Below, piece after piece: positions 43,300 to 52,036 of a DNA stretch of 64,000 bases; within the stretch, counting starts at the first letter, position 1; the number at the start of each line of letters is the position of its first letter. The notes beneath the pieces were generated by a model. That model had not been told where the DNA came from. It did not search any database and worked only from the letters and a program-made list of their open reading frames with translations. Source of the stretch: JAEUHO01 sp046350655 (lineage in GTDB: Bacteria > Planctomycetota > PLA2 > JAEUHO01); contig JAXMAB010000011.1 of NCBI GenBank assembly GCA_046350655.1, positions 1 through 64,000 of the forward strand, in the 5' to 3' direction. The translations under genes and the position numbers were made by a program.

Positions 43300-44520
43300 G
43301 TGACCGCCCCCCTCGCCTCGACGCCCGCCCGCCGCTCGCCCGTCGTGCGATGGGCCCGATGGGCGTTCCCCGCCCTCGCGGCCCTGCTCGCGGCGTGCGG
43401 CGGGGACCGCATCCCCCTGTCGTCGATCGCGCCGCCGCTGATCCGCGTGCTGCTCGGCGCGCCGCGCGAGGCCGCCACGATCGGCGTCGCCGACGCCTGG
43501 GAGGTCGCGTCCGTCGAGGGCGGCGCGTACGCCAACCGCGGCACCAACCTCCTCGCCACCGTGGCGGCGGGCCCGCGCGGGATCCTCTTCGCCGGCGTCC
43601 CCACCGGGGCGTCGGTGCTCCGGCTCCGGCCGAACGGCGCCTTCACGGTCGAGATGAACGGCGAGCGGCTCGCGTACCGCGGCGACCTGCTGCTCCGCCT
43701 CTCCGGCGCGCGGCTCCAGCTCGTCAACGAGCTCGACCTCGAACGCTACGTCGCCGGCGTGATCGGGAACGAGATCGGCTTCGACCAGGCCCCCGCGGCG
43801 CTCAAGACGCAGGCCGTCGCCGCGCGCACCTACGCGTTCAGCCGCTACCGCGCGTCGCCGGACGCCCCGTACCACGTCACGGACGACACGGCGAGCCAGG
43901 TCTACAAGGGCGTGAGCATCCCGGCGTGGGCCGGCGTCACGCTGCCGCAGCTCGAGGTCTGGACCGCCGAGTCGCGCGGCGTCGTGCTGACGTGGGGCGG
44001 TCGGCCGTTCCCGACCTACTACTCGTCGACGTGCGGCGGTCACACGACCGATGCCCCGACCGCCGACCTCGACCCCATGGGCGCGGCGCCGGTCTTCCTC
44101 GGCGTCCCGTGCGCCTACTGCGGCCCTTCGAAGTACTTCAAGTGGGACGAGACGGTGCCGATCCAGCGCCTCCTCGACGCGCTCAAGCCGCGCGGCGTCG
44201 TCGCGCCGATCACCAAGCTCGAGTGGACGAAGCTCGGGCGCGGCGGCTGGGTCGCCGAGGTCACCGTGACCTACGGCCCGCGCGGCGCGAAGAAGGTCGT
44301 GCCCGGCGCGCAGTTCCGCACGGCGGCGGGCCTGCGCTCGATGCACCTGCAGAGCGTCGAGGTCGCGGCCGACGGCTCCCTCGTCTTCCACGGCGGCGGC
44401 TGGGGCCACGGCGTCGGCATGTGCCAGGTCGGGGTCCAGGAGATGGCGCGCAAGGGATTCGCCCCCGACCAAATCCTCCGCTACTACTACCCCGGCGCCG
44501 AGTTCACGCGACTGTATTAG
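43300..44520 (+). CDS. SpoIID/LytB-domain lipoprotein
   Basis: Encodes 406 residues. The GTG has GGAG six bases upstream, 22 nt after ruvB, so both may share a transcript. A signal peptide ends in the lipobox LAAC with Cys 33. The SpoIID domain fills the C-terminal two-thirds: 'YVAGVIGNEIGFDQAPAALK' and 'QAVAARTYAF' (the catalytic Glu and Arg region), 'YYSSTCGGHT' and the closing 'GWGHGVGMCQVG'. SpoIID enzymes are lytic transglycosylases acting on peptide-stripped glycan in peptidoglycan; outside spore formers such proteins remodel the wall. A pair 'CAYC' near 275 is an unusual addition. Confidence 0.9.
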   Translation: MTAPLASTPARRSPVVRWARWAFPALAALLAACGGDRIPLSSIAPPLIRVLLGAPREAATIGVADAWEVASVEGGAYANRGTNLLATVAAGPRGILFAGVPTGASVLRLRPNGAFTVEMNGERLAYRGDLLLRLSGARLQLVNELDLERYVAGVIGNEIGFDQAPAALKTQAVAARTYAFSRYRASPDAPYHVTDDTASQVYKGVSIPAWAGVTLPQLEVWTAESRGVVLTWGGRPFPTYYSSTCGGHTTDAPTADLDPMGAAPVFLGVPCAYCGPSKYFKWDETVPIQRLLDALKPRGVVAPITKLEWTKLGRGGWVAEVTVTYGPRGAKKVVPGAQFRTAAGLRSMHLQSVEVAADGSLVFHGGGWGHGVGMCQVGVQEMARKGFAPDQILRYYYPGAEFTRLY

Positions 44521-44588
44521 GGGAGGGCGGCGAAGGCTGGTTGCGCGCGGTGGTCGGGGGTGGGTGTCCAGAGGTGGGGTGAAGTCAG

Positions 44589-44840
44589 GGGAGGACGGCC
44601 GCGCTCGCTGCGGGCCGGGGTTCGGCGTCCCTCGGGCCCCAAGCGGCCCTCGGTCCCCTCCTCGTCGTCGGCCCTGCTGGGCCTCCTCCTCGTCGGGCGC
44701 CTCGCTCGCAGGACGCGGTGCAGCCCTAGCCTCGCTCGGCGCGCCTCCCGCGGCCCGTAGCGAATCGCGGCCGTTCGACCAGGATCGGGCCCCGCAGGAG
44801 CGAAGAGCAGAAGCGGACCAGCAGGAGGGAACGGGCCCCG
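44589..44840. repeat. Conserved intergenic element, copy 2 (possible structured RNA)
   Basis: Occupies most of the 404-bp gap between the SpoIID and tgt genes, where no gene is supported. It resembles 24843-25090; the 71-bp core is 44667-44737. The GGCCC-TGCT-GGGCC hairpin and the purine-rich tail after the core are kept, while the dispersed palindrome found in copy 1 is absent. It ends about 85 nt before the tgt start, so it may be a leader of tgt or an independent transcript. Both copies point the same way on the plus strand. Confidence 0.65.
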
Positions 44841-44924
44841 AGGAAGCGAAGGGGCAACGAAGACGACGGCAGCGATCCAGAGGATCGGGGAAGAAGGGCC
44901 GAGGGATGGCACACTCGGCGGACC

Positions 44925-46160
44925 ATGGCCGGTGACCCGTACGACCTGAAGTTCCAGGTGCTCGCCCGGGAGGGAAGGGCGCGCGCCGGCGCGTTCACGA
45001 CGCCGCACGGGGTCGTCGAGACGCCCGCGTTCATGCCCGTGGGGACCCGCGCCAGCGTCAAGGGCCTCACCAACGCCCAGCTCGACGCCATCGACCCCGA
45101 AGTCCTCCTCGCCAACACGTACCACCTCCACCTGCGGCCCGGCGAAGCCACCGTCGCCGCGCTCGGTGGCCTCCACGGCTTCGCGCGCTGGCGACGTCCG
45201 ATCCTGACGGACTCGGGCGGCTACCAGGTCTTCTCCCTCGGCGACCTCGTCGCCGTCGACGAGGACGGCGTCACCGTGAAGAGCCACCTCGACGGCGAAC
45301 GCATCCGCCTCGGCCCCCGCGAGGCCACCGCCATCCAGGAAGCCCTCGGCGCCGACCTCGTGATGGCGTTCGACCAGTGCTGCCGCCTCCCCGCCCCCGC
45401 CGCGGCCGTGCGCGACGCCGTGGACCGCACCGCGCGCTGGGCCGAGGTCTGCCTCGCCGCCCGCACCCGCGACGACCAGGCCCTGCTCGGCATCGTGCAG
45501 GGCGGGACCGACCTCGAGCTGCGCGCGCGGTCCGCCGCGCAGCTCACCGCCCTGCCGTTCTCCGGCTACGCCGTCGGCGGCCTCGCCGTCGGCGAAGGCC
45601 CCGACGCGCTGCGCGCGACGCTCGCCGCCACGACCGCGCTCCTCCCCGAGACCAAAGTGCGCTACCTCATGGGCGTCGGGCTCCCCCTCGACCTCGTGGA
45701 CGCCGTCGCGCTCGGCGTCGACCTCTTCGACTGCGTCGTCGGCACGCGCAACGGCCGCCGCGGGCACCTCTTCACGCACGACGGCGTCCTCCGCATCGGT
45801 CGCGTCGAGTACGCCCGCGACGAGGGCCCCCTCGACCCCGAGTGCGCCTGCGAGACCTGCCGCGGCTACTCGCGCGCCTACCTCCACCACCTCTACGGCG
45901 TCGACGAGCACCTCGCCGTCACGCTCCTCTCGCTCCACAACACGGCCTTCCTCGTCGCGTGGGTGCGGGCCTTGCGTCGGGCCCTCCTCGACGGCACGTT
46001 CGCCGCGACCTCCGCCGCGATGTCGGCCCGGTACCGCGACGGCGAGGCCCGCTGGGTCGCGCTCCACGCGCTCGACCCCGAGGGCCGCCACGGCAGCCGC
46101 CGCGCGGCCGCCGCGCGCGACGCGCGCCGCCAGCGCCTCTTCCCCGAGGACGGCGCATGA
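44925..46160 (+). CDS. tgt: tRNA-guanine (queuine) transglycosylase
   Basis: Encodes 411 residues. It swaps guanine 34 for preQ1 in tRNAs with GUN anticodons. Family motifs: 'TPAFMPVGTRASVKGLT', 'LANTYHLHLRPGE', the nucleophile region 'PILTDSGGYQVFSL', 'MAFDQCC', 'GIVQGGTDLELR' and the second aspartate in 'DLFDCVVGTRNGRRGHLFT'. The zinc site is intact (CACETC then H, about 307-333). The length is slightly above the usual 370-380, with an Ala/Arg-rich end. The stop overlaps the next start as ATGA. No other queuosine gene is in the window. Confidence 0.96.
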   Translation: MAGDPYDLKFQVLAREGRARAGAFTTPHGVVETPAFMPVGTRASVKGLTNAQLDAIDPEVLLANTYHLHLRPGEATVAALGGLHGFARWRRPILTDSGGYQVFSLGDLVAVDEDGVTVKSHLDGERIRLGPREATAIQEALGADLVMAFDQCCRLPAPAAAVRDAVDRTARWAEVCLAARTRDDQALLGIVQGGTDLELRARSAAQLTALPFSGYAVGGLAVGEGPDALRATLAATTALLPETKVRYLMGVGLPLDLVDAVALGVDLFDCVVGTRNGRRGHLFTHDGVLRIGRVEYARDEGPLDPECACETCRGYSRAYLHHLYGVDEHLAVTLLSLHNTAFLVAWVRALRRALLDGTFAATSAAMSARYRDGEARWVALHALDPEGRHGSRRAAAARDARRQRLFPEDGA

Positions 46161-46423
46161 TCGCGCGGAAGTTCTGCCAGACCACGCTGGCCCTCGCGCT
46201 GCTCTACGTGACCGCCCTCGGCGTCTTCGCGTTCGCCCGCTATCGCGCCGGCCGGCGCCCGGACGTGGTCACGGTCGCCCGCGACTTCCACGCGTGGGTC
46301 CGCGGCTTCTTCCCCCGCCCGGCGCCCCCCGCGTCCGACCCCGGCGGCGTGCCCCCCCGCCGCGAGCCCCCGCCGCCGGGCGACCCCACCGGGCAACCCT
46401 TGATCGTCCCGGCCGGGCGGTGA
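46157..46423 (+). CDS. Small membrane protein with proline-rich tail
   Basis: Encodes 88 residues. The ATG overlaps the tgt stop as ATGA, so it is coupled to tgt. One membrane helix (about 8-27, 'TTLALALLYVTALGVFAF') is followed by a basic loop, a short amphipathic piece 'DFHAWVRGFF' and a Pro/Gly-rich tail. In many genomes tgt is followed by yajC, a small single-helix protein of the Sec machinery. This protein has the same size and place but no recognisable YajC sequence, so I leave it unnamed. Confidence 0.65.
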   Translation: MIARKFCQTTLALALLYVTALGVFAFARYRAGRRPDVVTVARDFHAWVRGFFPRPAPPASDPGGVPPRREPPPPGDPTGQPLIVPAGR

Positions 46424-46452
46424 ACATCCGCCGTCCCCCGGAGGAGACCCCC

Positions 46453-46767
46453 ATGCCGCTGCTGCTCCGCGTCGCCCACGTCGCCGAGATCCCCTCCGGT
46501 ACCAGCCGCGTCGTCAAGGTGCGCGGCGAGAAGGTGCGCGTCGCGCACGTCGGCTCCACGTGGGCCGCGTTCCCCGCCGACGACGCCCCCATGACCGACG
46601 TCGTCGGCGAGGCCGACCTCGCCTGGGCGCGCCAGAACGCCGCGCGCGGCTACCGCGTCGTCGTCCGCGGCACGTTCGTCCACGTCGCCCTCGATGCGGC
46701 CCCCGAGAGCGCCCCGGCGGCGATCCAGGCCAGCGCGCGGGCCCCGGAGGTCACCGCCCGCGGCTGA
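46453..46767 (+). CDS. Small protein with Rieske-like N-terminus but no cluster ligands
   Basis: Encodes 104 residues; GGAGGA stands just before the ATG. The opening 'RVAHVAEIPSGTSRVVKVRGEKVRVAHVGSTWAAF' follows the strand pattern of small Rieske ferredoxins, but the protein has no Cys at all, so it cannot hold a 2Fe-2S cluster. The second half ('ADLAWARQNAARGYRVVVRGTFVHVAL') is a helix and two strands. The resemblance may be chance. It is third in a row with tgt and the small membrane protein, 29 nt after the latter. Function unknown. Confidence 0.6.
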   Translation: MPLLLRVAHVAEIPSGTSRVVKVRGEKVRVAHVGSTWAAFPADDAPMTDVVGEADLAWARQNAARGYRVVVRGTFVHVALDAAPESAPAAIQASARAPEVTARG

Positions 46768-46814
46768 CCCCCGCGGCGGGCACCCGGGGCGGCGCGTCGG
46801 GGCGCGGCCGAACG

Positions 46815-46846
46815 CCCGGGACCGCGAGGCCCGGTGGCCGGCGGGC
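46815..46846. repeat. Degenerate copy of the dispersed palindrome
   Basis: A full left arm CCCGGGACCGCGAGGCCCG (46815-46833) is followed by GTGGCCGGCGGGC, in which the right arm is only partly kept. Confidence 0.65.
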
Positions 46847-46943
46847 CCCACCCGGTGTCCGTACGGGACCGGTACGTATCTAGGATGGACGGTGCGGCAT
46901 CTGGGTCCCCGAAGGCTCGGACTTCAGGGCAGGAGGTTTCCCC

Positions 46944-47852
46944 GTGCGTTCGACGATCCTCGTGGCGTTGGCGGGTCTCGCGTGCGTGCTCCCCGGCTGC
47001 GGCGGCGGAGGCGGGGGCGGCGGGCTCGGCGGCGCGCTGGCGCTCCAGGGCCTCGTGACGTCCCGCAACGGCACCACCCAGAACCTCGCGGGGGTGCGCA
47101 TCACGTGCCCCGAGAGCGGCGACGTGGTGACGACCGCGCTCAACGGCCGCTTCGCCCTCGACGTCCCGAAGGGCGTCGTCCTCCACCTCGAGGTGGACGA
47201 CCCCGCGGCGACCCCCGACGGCACGGACGCCGAGGACTGCACGGAGGCCGGCGACGGCGACGACGACGGCAGCGACATCGCCGGCGCGGAGGTCGAGATC
47301 GAGGCCCTCGCCGAGGACGAGACCTGCGGCGTCGAGCTGGAGATCGTGGACGGGAAGGTCGTGGACATCCGCGTGACGAAGGAGAAGGGCGGCGGCGCCG
47401 GTCGCAAGGAGAGCGGCGAGGGCGTGCTGCTCCCGCTCGAGGGCAGCGGCCTCGAGGCGTACGGCGAGGTCGAGGTCGGCGCGCGCGAGGGTTGCTCGTG
47501 GGCCGAGGTCGAGGTGCGCGGCCTGCCGCTGGGCACCTACACGGCCGTCCTCGTCGCCCCCGACTCCGCCGCGACGGAGACCCTCGGCACGCTGGTCGTG
47601 AAGGAGAAGGAGGCGCACTTCGCCGTCGAGTCCTGCAACGGCGACCGCCCCCTCCCGTTCGGCGCCGCGTCGGTGGCCGAGCTCGCCGGGTACCGCATCG
47701 AGATCCGCGACGCGACGGACACGGTGGTCCTCGAGGGCAGCGTCCCGCAGGTCGGCGCCGACGACGTCAAGGAGGACGACGACAAGGACGACGACGGCAC
47801 GAAGGACGGCGAGGAAGGCAAGGGCGAGGACGGCGAAGGCGAGAAGGACTGA
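46944..47852 (+). CDS. Lipoprotein with acidic tail, unrecognised
   Basis: Encodes 302 residues. AGGAGG stands seven bases before the GTG. A signal peptide ends in a lipobox with Cys 19, followed by a Gly run. Residues about 34-70 ('GLVTSRNGTTQNLAGVRITCPESGDVVTTALNGRFALDV') look like a carboxypeptidase-regulatory-like fold. The middle is beta-rich and very acidic. The last 30 residues are almost all Asp, Glu, Lys and Gly and may bind calcium or be disordered. It ends before a strong stem-loop. No catalytic motif. Confidence 0.75.
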   Translation: MRSTILVALAGLACVLPGCGGGGGGGGLGGALALQGLVTSRNGTTQNLAGVRITCPESGDVVTTALNGRFALDVPKGVVLHLEVDDPAATPDGTDAEDCTEAGDGDDDGSDIAGAEVEIEALAEDETCGVELEIVDGKVVDIRVTKEKGGGAGRKESGEGVLLPLEGSGLEAYGEVEVGAREGCSWAEVEVRGLPLGTYTAVLVAPDSAATETLGTLVVKEKEAHFAVESCNGDRPLPFGAASVAELAGYRIEIRDATDTVVLEGSVPQVGADDVKEDDDKDDDGTKDGEEGKGEDGEGEKD

Positions 47853-47885
47853 CGCGCGCCGCCCCTGCGGATCCCCCGGGATCGG

Positions 47886-47919
47886 ACGACGGCCGGCGGG
47901 CCCCCCCGCCGGCCGTCGT
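47886..47919 (+). terminator. Intrinsic terminator-like stem-loop
   Basis: ACGACGGCCGGCGGG (47886-47900) pairs perfectly with CCCGCCGGCCGTCGT (47905-47919) around CCCC, 33 nt after the lipoprotein stop. Followed by CGTGTCC with few T, so efficiency is uncertain. Confidence 0.65.
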
Positions 47920-48065
47920 CGTGTCCACGCCGCGACGTCGGGCCGGACTCGACCGGCGGTCCCGCGCGCGACGGCCCCGGGGGGCCCCCTGCCCGAGGAC
48001 GACGCCGGGGGACCGTTGGGGTACGTTCCCGCCGGTCCGGGGCCGTCGCCCCGCTCGGAGATGTC

Positions 48066-48884
48066 ATGCGCGTCACCCGGCTGCTCCCCCTCGCCCTCCT
48101 CGCCGTCTTCGCCTGCGTGCGTCCGTCGGTCGCCGCCGAGCCCGGCTGCAACCGTTGGGACCTCGAGGTCACCTGCACGACGAACCCGCCGCGGGTCATC
48201 GTCACCGACCCGTTCGTCGCGACCGTCACGGTCCGCAACACGGGCGACGTCGCCCTCGCCAACGTCACGATCCAGCTCCGCGGCGACCTCGGCGCCCACG
48301 TGCCGACCGGCCAGCCGGCGCAGCCCTCGGCCGTGATCGAGAAGCTCGAGCCCGGCGAGTCGAAGGAGCTGTCCGCGACGTTCATGTCCGACTCGGTCGG
48401 CACGACCCGCGTCATCGGCGGCGCGCGCGACGCGCTCGGCTGGGCCGCGGCGAACTGCGCGTGCACCGTCGACGTGATCGGCCTCCCCGCCATCCAGTCC
48501 GAGATGACCGACAAGGACCTGCAGGGCACCGAGAAGGGCATCTTCGTCGTCGGCGAGACGTTCACGTACGTCCTCGAGGTCCAGAACGACGCGGGCACGA
48601 CCGTGACGCCCGACCTCAAGGTCGTCTACACGCTGCCGAAGGAGCTCGAGTTCGTCTCCGGCACCGCCGGGAGCGGCGTCACGATCACCGGCGCCGGCCA
48701 GGCCGCCGAGACCTCGCAGTTCGCGCTGACGCCGAACCAGTCGATGGTGCTGACCATCACCGTGAAGGCGCTCGCGGCCCCCGCGAGCAACCTCGTGCAG
48801 ACGCGCGCGTCGATCCAGACGACGGGCGGCGTCGAGGTCGCCGAGGAGACCGAGTCGACGACGGTGAAGAACGCCGTCAAGTAG
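48066..48884 (+). CDS. Exported DUF11/Ig-like domain protein
   Basis: Encodes 272 residues; GGAG precedes the ATG. A signal peptide ends near 'SVAAEP'. Two Ig-like beta sandwiches of the DUF11 kind follow. The first has 'DPFVATVTVRNTGDVALANVTI' (about 53-74), the second 'VGETFTYVLEVQNDAGTTVTPDLKVVYTLPKELEFVSG' (spread over about 162-200). Such repeats are carried by surface and outer-membrane proteins and usually mediate binding. Four Cys in the first domain could form disulfides. It stands alone with its own terminator. Confidence 0.85.
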   Translation: MRVTRLLPLALLAVFACVRPSVAAEPGCNRWDLEVTCTTNPPRVIVTDPFVATVTVRNTGDVALANVTIQLRGDLGAHVPTGQPAQPSAVIEKLEPGESKELSATFMSDSVGTTRVIGGARDALGWAAANCACTVDVIGLPAIQSEMTDKDLQGTEKGIFVVGETFTYVLEVQNDAGTTVTPDLKVVYTLPKELEFVSGTAGSGVTITGAGQAAETSQFALTPNQSMVLTITVKALAAPASNLVQTRASIQTTGGVEVAEETESTTVKNAVK

Positions 48885-48905
48885 GGCGCCCTCGCGGCCA
48901 CCTCC

Positions 48906-48938
48906 GGGGCGCGCGGTCCACGCCGGACCGCGCGCCCC
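48906..48938 (+). terminator. Intrinsic terminator
   Basis: GGGGCGCGCGGTCC (48906-48919) and GGACCGCGCGCCCC (48925-48938) pair perfectly around ACGCC and are followed by GTTTCGTT. It starts 21 nt after the DUF11 gene stop and is one of the clearest terminators in the window. Confidence 0.8.
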
Positions 48939-48972
48939 GTTTCGTTCCGGGCGCCGTCGCGTTCCGGGCGGC

Positions 48973-49013
48973 GCGACCGGGAGCCCGGCGCGCGCCGGGC
49001 CTCGCGTCCCGGG
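48973..49013. repeat. Dispersed-palindrome relative
   Basis: An 18-bp perfect palindrome (48983-49000, GCCCGGCGC and its complement) is extended by a right arm GGGCCTCGCGTCCCGGG. It lies in the 314-bp gap between the DUF11 and glyA-like genes, which holds repeats but no gene. Confidence 0.6.
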
Positions 49014-49131
49014 GAGCTCGAGTGCCGCCGCAGCCCGCGGCCGCGTCCCGAACCCTGCCCCCCCACGCCGTCCGCAGGGCCGTGCGCCGTGCGGCGCGTC
49101 GGCCCGTGGGTCCGCGGCCCCGTGCGTCGGT

Positions 49132-49193
49132 ACGCGAGGCCCGGTGGCCGGTCACCGTCCGGGCCGGCCACCGTCCGGGCGGGCCACTGTCCG
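49132..49193. repeat. Half palindrome followed by three 16-bp tandem repeats
   Basis: ACGCGAGGCCCGG (49132-49144) is followed by three head-to-tail 16-mers at 49146-49161, 49162-49177 and 49178-49193 (GGCCGGTCACCGTCCG and variants). They end five bases before the glyA-like stop codon. Confidence 0.75.
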
Positions 49194-49198
49194 CGCGG

Positions 49199-50497
49199 TC
49201 AGCGCAGGTCGGACGGCGCGAACGCGTACTGGACGGTCGGGAACCGCGCGCGGAGCCGCTTCACGTCGGACGTCACGTCCTTGCGGTGGACGACCGCGTC
49301 CACGAGCAGGCGCGCGGCCTCGTCCATCTCGGCCGGGCCCATGCCGTAGCGCGTGAGCTCCTGCACGCCGAGGCGCAGGCCCTTCGGGTTCATGGCGTTC
49401 TTGCCCGGCTCGCCCGGCAGCAGGTTCATGTTGCAGATGACGTCCTGGCCCGCGAGCCGCGTCGCGACCTCGCGGCCGCCGCCGTGGGCCGAGACGTCGA
49501 CCGCGACCTGGTGGCTCTGCGTGAAGCCGGACGCCTCGAACGCGGGCGGGAGGCCGCGCTTCGCGAGCGCGCGCGCGAAGGCCTGCGCGTTCGCGACCAC
49601 GTCGCGCGCGTACCTCGCGCCGAACGTCTCGACCTCGAGCGTCGCGACGAGCATGGCCGGGAGGCTGAAGAGGTGGTGGTTCGACGTGGCGCCCGGGAAC
49701 ACGCCGCGGTCCACCGCGGTGCGGAGCTCCTCGTCGTCGCCGCGCGTGAGGACGACGCCGCGCTGCGGACCGAAGAACGTCTTGTGCGTCGAGCCGGTCA
49801 TGACGTCGGCGCCCTCGCGGAGCGGGTCCTGGAAGCACCCGCCCGCGATCAGGCCGAGCACGTGGGCGCCGTCGAAGAGCACGCGCGCGTTGACGCTCTT
49901 GCAGGCGTCGGCGAGCTCGGCGACGGGCTCCGGGAAGAGGAACAGGCTGCGACCGAAGGTGACGAGCGCGGGCTTCTCGCGCGCGATCAGGTCCTTCGCG
50001 GCGTCGACGTCGATGCGGTAGCCGTCGGCCTGGGTCGGCCAGGGCAGGATCTTGTCCGTCCGCTTGCCGAGGCTGCCCATGCGGTCGTGCGAGATGTGGC
50101 CGCCGGTCGCCACCTTGTGGGCGATGGCCGTCGCGCCGCGCGGGACGAGCCGCGCGAAGACCGCCTCGTTGCTGACCGTGCCCGAGACGGGGCGCACGTC
50201 GGCCCAGCCGGCGCGGAACACGCGGCGACACGCCGCGGCGGCGTCGGTCTCGATCGCGTCGATGAACTTCGTGCCCTCGTAGTAGCGGGCGCCGGGATGG
50301 CCCTCGGCGTAACGGTGCAGGAAGTCGGAGTCGAGGACGCTGCGCGCGGCCGGCGAGAGGACGTTCTCCGACGCGATGAGGTTGAGGGTGCGGGCGCGCC
50401 AGGCGTCGCCGGCGTCGATCGTCGCGCGCGTCTGGCGGAGCGACGCGCGCACGGCGTCGGGGAGCGGGGCGGGAGCGACGCGGGCGGGCTCGGTCAC
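49199..50497 (-). CDS. glyA: Serine hydroxymethyltransferase-family PLP enzyme
   Basis: Encodes 432 residues. GAGGTG precedes the GTG. SHMT interconverts serine and glycine with a one-carbon carrier. Present are 'LNLIASENVLSP' (39-50), 'GHPGARYYEGTKFID' (67-81), 'DGAHVLGLIAGG' with Asp 209 and His 212, and 'TGSTHKTFFGPQRG' with the PLP lysine at about 239. Bacterial GlyA normally reads 'TTTHKTLRGPRGG' and 'RYAEGYPGKRYYGG', so this is a divergent member, closer in length and pattern to archaeal-type enzymes. The gene name is given on family grounds; another aldol-type substrate is possible. Last gene of a run that includes lgt and tyrS. Confidence 0.85.
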   Translation of the reverse strand: MTEPARVAPAPLPDAVRASLRQTRATIDAGDAWRARTLNLIASENVLSPAARSVLDSDFLHRYAEGHPGARYYEGTKFIDAIETDAAAACRRVFRAGWADVRPVSGTVSNEAVFARLVPRGATAIAHKVATGGHISHDRMGSLGKRTDKILPWPTQADGYRIDVDAAKDLIAREKPALVTFGRSLFLFPEPVAELADACKSVNARVLFDGAHVLGLIAGGCFQDPLREGADVMTGSTHKTFFGPQRGVVLTRGDDEELRTAVDRGVFPGATSNHHLFSLPAMLVATLEVETFGARYARDVVANAQAFARALAKRGLPPAFEASGFTQSHQVAVDVSAHGGGREVATRLAGQDVICNMNLLPGEPGKNAMNPKGLRLGVQELTRYGMGPAEMDEAARLLVDAVVHRKDVTSDVKRLRARFPTVQYAFAPSDLR

Positions 50498-50606
50498 GCG
50501 AACACCTCGGCACCGCCGCGGCGCGGGATCGCGACCGGGCGGGACCCGGATTGTAGGCCCCCCGGGCCGCGCGGAAGAACGATCGCGGCGGAGGCCGAAC
50601 GGTCCC

Positions 50607-52007
50607 CTATCGCGGCGCGCCCCACGCCGCGGCGGGATCGCCGAGCGCCGTTACCTCTGCCGGGCCCGCGGGCCGCGCGAACGACGAGCGCGGGTGGTCG
50701 TCCGGGCGCTTCGCGTCCGCGAGCCGCTTGCCGCGGAAGACGTCGGCCATCTCGCGCAGCGCGTCCGACGGGAAGCCGTGCCCCACGCCGGTCAGCTCGA
50801 GGTAGACGACGTCCGCGGAGGCCTTGAGGAGCGCGTCGGCGACGGCCCGCGTGACGCCCACGTCGGTCGTCGGGTCGTCGTCGGCGTGATAGAGGAACAC
50901 CGCGGTCCCGGCCCGCGCCGCGGCGGTCGGCGCGACGGGCGCGGCCGGGGCCGTGGCCCCGACAGCCGCGAAGACGTCGGGACGCGCGGCCCCCAGCGCC
51001 AGCGCGACGGTGCCGCCCGTGCCGTGGCCGACGAGGTAGACGCGGTCGAGGTCGACGTGGAACCGCGCGCAGGCCTCGTCGAGGACGTCGCCGACGTGCG
51101 CCGCGACGCCGTCGCCCGACCAGGCCGGCGTCGGCGACGTCGGGCACGCGAGCAGCCATCCGCGCGTCGTCGCGGCGTCGAGGTAGAGGGTCGCGGCGTC
51201 GCGCCCGCTGCCGGCGACCGTCGTGCCCTCGCGTCCGCCGCGCCCGGCGTCGTGCAGGGCGACGAGGAGCGGCGTGGGCACGAGCGGGTCGTAGCCCGGC
51301 GGCACGTAGTACGTCCACGTCGCGCCCGGATGGCGGTCGGCGCGGAACGTGACCGGCGCGTCCTCGGTGAGGCCGCGCGCGACCTTCGCGCCGCGCCAGA
51401 GGCGTTCGAGCACCTCGGCGCGGGCCGGGAACCCGAGCTCGGCCTCGAGCCGCGCCGCGGCGGCCGCGCGGGCCCGGCCGTCGGCGAGGCCCAGATACGC
51501 CGTCAGGGCCGTCCTCAGCGCCGGCACGAGGGCCGGCTTGCCGCGCCGCGCGGCCTCGAACTTCGCCGCGCCGCCGTAGAGCTCGAGGGCCTCGGCGTTC
51601 GTCGGGTCGAGGGCCAGCGCCTCCTCGAGACAGCGGTTGGCCTCGCGGACGAACTTCTGCGACAGGGCGTAGCGCGCGAGGCCCACGCGACCCGCGACGT
51701 CGTTCGCCGCGAGGTCCTCGCGCCGCCGCCGGATCGTCTCGGGCGTCGGCGGGTCCTCGTCCACCTTCTTGACGTCGGCCAGCGGGAACCGCACGACCCC
51801 GTACGTCATGGCCGGGTTCTTCGCCCGGTAGCGGTTGACCACGACCTCGGTGTCCGACCGCGAGACGTACCCGCGGACCGGCGCGCCCTTCCTGGGCGTC
51901 ACGCGGTCCGCGACGGCCGGCGAGGCCGCGGCGACGAACCCGAGCGCGACGGCGACGGAGCGCCCCGCGAGGGACCGGGCGGCGGCGAGGGCGGAGCGGC
52001 GGGGCAC
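50607..52007 (-). CDS. Exported alpha/beta-hydrolase-fold protein lacking the nucleophile serine
   Basis: Encodes 466 residues from a GTG that opens a signal peptide (about 5-30). Residues about 35-60 hold a short beta segment; the next 130 are a helical region with a TPR-like 'ANRCLEEALALDPTNAEALELYGG'. From about 225 on is an esterase/poly-hydroxybutyrate-depolymerase-like fold: 'TWTYYVPPGYDP', 'TPLLVALHDAG', 'RVYLVGHGTGGTVALALG', 'LYHADDDPTTDV' and 'GVGHGFPSD'. The acid and His of the triad are visible, but the GxSxG elbow reads G-H-G-T-G (327-331), with Gly where Ser should be. It is either a non-enzyme or uses a neighbouring Thr. Confidence 0.8.
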   Translation of the reverse strand: MPRRSALAAARSLAGRSVAVALGFVAAASPAVADRVTPRKGAPVRGYVSRSDTEVVVNRYRAKNPAMTYGVVRFPLADVKKVDEDPPTPETIRRRREDLAANDVAGRVGLARYALSQKFVREANRCLEEALALDPTNAEALELYGGAAKFEAARRGKPALVPALRTALTAYLGLADGRARAAAAARLEAELGFPARAEVLERLWRGAKVARGLTEDAPVTFRADRHPGATWTYYVPPGYDPLVPTPLLVALHDAGRGGREGTTVAGSGRDAATLYLDAATTRGWLLACPTSPTPAWSGDGVAAHVGDVLDEACARFHVDLDRVYLVGHGTGGTVALALGAARPDVFAAVGATAPAAPVAPTAAARAGTAVFLYHADDDPTTDVGVTRAVADALLKASADVVYLELTGVGHGFPSDALREMADVFRGKRLADAKRPDDHPRSSFARPAGPAEVTALGDPAAAWGAPR

Positions 52008-52036
52008 GCCCCCATTGTGCCCTCTCCGCAGGCCCG

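Noticed and set aside
46157..46423. YajC (Sec translocase accessory protein) after tgt
   Set aside because: Size, single helix and position fit, but there is no sequence resemblance beyond the helix, so the name was not used.
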